Shown here: positions 5,926 to 6,206 of the stretch, in pieces
How positions within the stretch are numbered: position 1 is the first letter of the stretch
Layout of the letters: each line of letters begins with the position of its first letter
Assembly (NCBI GenBank): GCA_902496645.1
Contig: CABVBR010000122.1
Location: 1-6,206 of the forward strand
Length of the DNA stretch: 6,206 bases
Direction: 5' to 3'
Source: an uncultured Collinsella sp.
Lineage (GTDB): Bacteria > Actinomycetota > Coriobacteriia > Coriobacteriales > Coriobacteriaceae
The notes under the pieces: model-generated
Told to the model about the DNA's origin: nothing
Database searches by the model: none
What the model saw: the letters and a program-made list of their open reading frames with translations, nothing else
Position numbers and translations under genes: made by a program

Positions 5926-6031
5926 TTAATTTGGGACGGGGCTTTTTTAGCTACCACTGCTTTCAATCGGTCGAACCGCTCGTGATTTTGGCATGGGTAG
6001 CTAAATAAGCCCCGTCCCAAATTAACTACCC
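5920..6031. repeat. Large inverted repeat of two 36-nt arms, REP-pair (BIME)-like
   Basis: The left arm (5920-5955) and the reverse complement of the right arm (5996-6031) match at 35 of 36 positions; the single difference is T versus A in the T-rich stretch. They flank a 40-nt spacer. Each arm starts with GGGTAG, has the GC-rich core GGGACGGGGC, and carries its own terminal inverted repeat (GGTAGTTAA with TTAGCTACC, 8 of 9 pairs). Two such hairpin-forming units head to head is the layout of a bacterial interspersed mosaic element. The GTAG foot recalls REPs mobilised by RAYT transposases. No transposase gene is present. In RNA the whole element would form a 36-bp stem after cca, with no U-tract behind it. 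Confidence 0.9.
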
Positions 6032-6055
6032 GGCTGACCAGCACTTTCCATAACC

Positions 6056-6074
6056 TGCCGACAATTTTTCGGCA
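6056..6074 (+). terminator. Weak hairpin, possible terminator after cca
   Basis: TGCCGA (6056-6061) pairs with TCGGCA (6069-6074) around a 7-nt AT-rich loop. The following bases (ATTTGGAATTTC) are T-rich but interrupted. It might terminate read-through from cca or insulate the tRNA promoter that begins 16 bp later. The short stem makes this uncertain. Confidence 0.25.
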
Positions 6075-6089
6075 ATTTGGAATTTCTTC

Positions 6090-6118
6090 TTGCGCTTGCG
6101 TTTTTTGTCCCGTAATAT
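6090..6118 (+). promoter_or_regulatory. Promoter of the tRNA-Glu gene
   Basis: TTGCGC (6090-6095) and TAATAT (6113-6118) are separated by exactly 17 bp, and the region just upstream is AT-rich. Transcription would start near 6125, about 28 nt before the mature tRNA end. This is the only recognised -35/-10 pair in the window with standard spacing, as expected for a highly transcribed tRNA gene. Confidence 0.55.
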
Positions 6119-6152
6119 ATTTCCTCGCAGCACGGCAGTGCAGATGTCATGT

Positions 6153-6206
6153 GGCCCGTTCGTCTAGCGGTTTAGGACGCCGCCCTCTCAAGGCGGAGAT
6201 CACCAG
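6153..6206 (+). tRNA. tRNA-Glu (anticodon CTC), 5' part; cut by the window end
   Basis: The first 53-54 bases of a tRNA fold as expected. The 5' acceptor strand is GGCCCGT, and the D stem GTCT pairs with GGAC through one T-G pair around a loop containing AGCGG. The anticodon stem CCGCC pairs with GGCGG around the loop CTCTCAA. Anticodon CTC (6185-6187) reads the Glu codon GAG, which dominates in the genes here. The window ends at ACCAG, the 5' strand of the T stem, so the T loop, the 3' acceptor strand and any encoded CCA are not visible. The bases GGCCCGTTCGTCTAGCGG are typical of bacterial tRNA-Glu. Confidence 0.93.

Noticed and set aside
5956..5995. Small hairpin CGGT-CGA-ACCG inside the repeat spacer
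   Set aside because: Only four pairs with a three-base loop; this is too short to support as a separate feature.

Overview
The window looks like chromosome from a GC-rich actinobacterium of the class Coriobacteriia, most likely Collinsella or a close relative. This rests on the strong preference for GTC/CTC/AAG/GAG codons, the layout HPr – Enzyme I – 1-phosphofructokinase-type kinase, and the look of the proteins. No database search was possible, so the genus is an inference. All recognised genes lie on the + strand.

Positions 1-191 hold no identifiable gene. They contain weak promoter-like elements and a ptsH leader in which an 8-bp inverted repeat can pair with the whole ptsH Shine-Dalgarno sequence. 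ptsH (192-455) encodes HPr with both its catalytic histidine and its regulatory serine. A terminator-like hairpin (501-537) separates it from ptsI. ptsI (583-2242) encodes Enzyme I but is broken: about 50 bp is missing near 1828-1834. The loss changes the reading frame and removes the conserved GxMxETP segment of the PEP site. Everything on either side of the junction still reads as a normal Enzyme I.

After a strong intercistronic hairpin comes a PfkB-family sugar-phosphate kinase (2317-3249) ended by a clear intrinsic terminator. A second, diverged copy of the same kinase (3434-4366) follows. It has its own promoter region, a widely spaced inverted repeat just upstream of the -10 box, and its own terminator. 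Together the first four genes form a PTS/fructose-1-phosphate module: Enzyme I and HPr pass phosphate from PEP to PTS permeases, and the kinases would turn the resulting sugar 1-phosphate (or 6-phosphate) into a bisphosphate for glycolysis. No PTS permease is in the window.

The last third is RNA-processing territory. A class II CCA-adding tRNA nucleotidyltransferase with an HD domain (4531-5925) ends exactly at a long inverted repeat (5920-6031). That repeat consists of two 36-nt arms, 35/36 identical as inverted copies, each with its own terminal inverted repeat and a GTAG foot. It resembles the paired REP/BIME elements moved by RAYT transposases. The window then ends inside a tRNA-Glu(CTC) gene with a recognisable promoter.

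The observations most worth a second look are the ptsH leader switch candidate, the REP-pair-like element, the Enzyme I deletion, and the tandem kinases that share unusual active-site motif variants.
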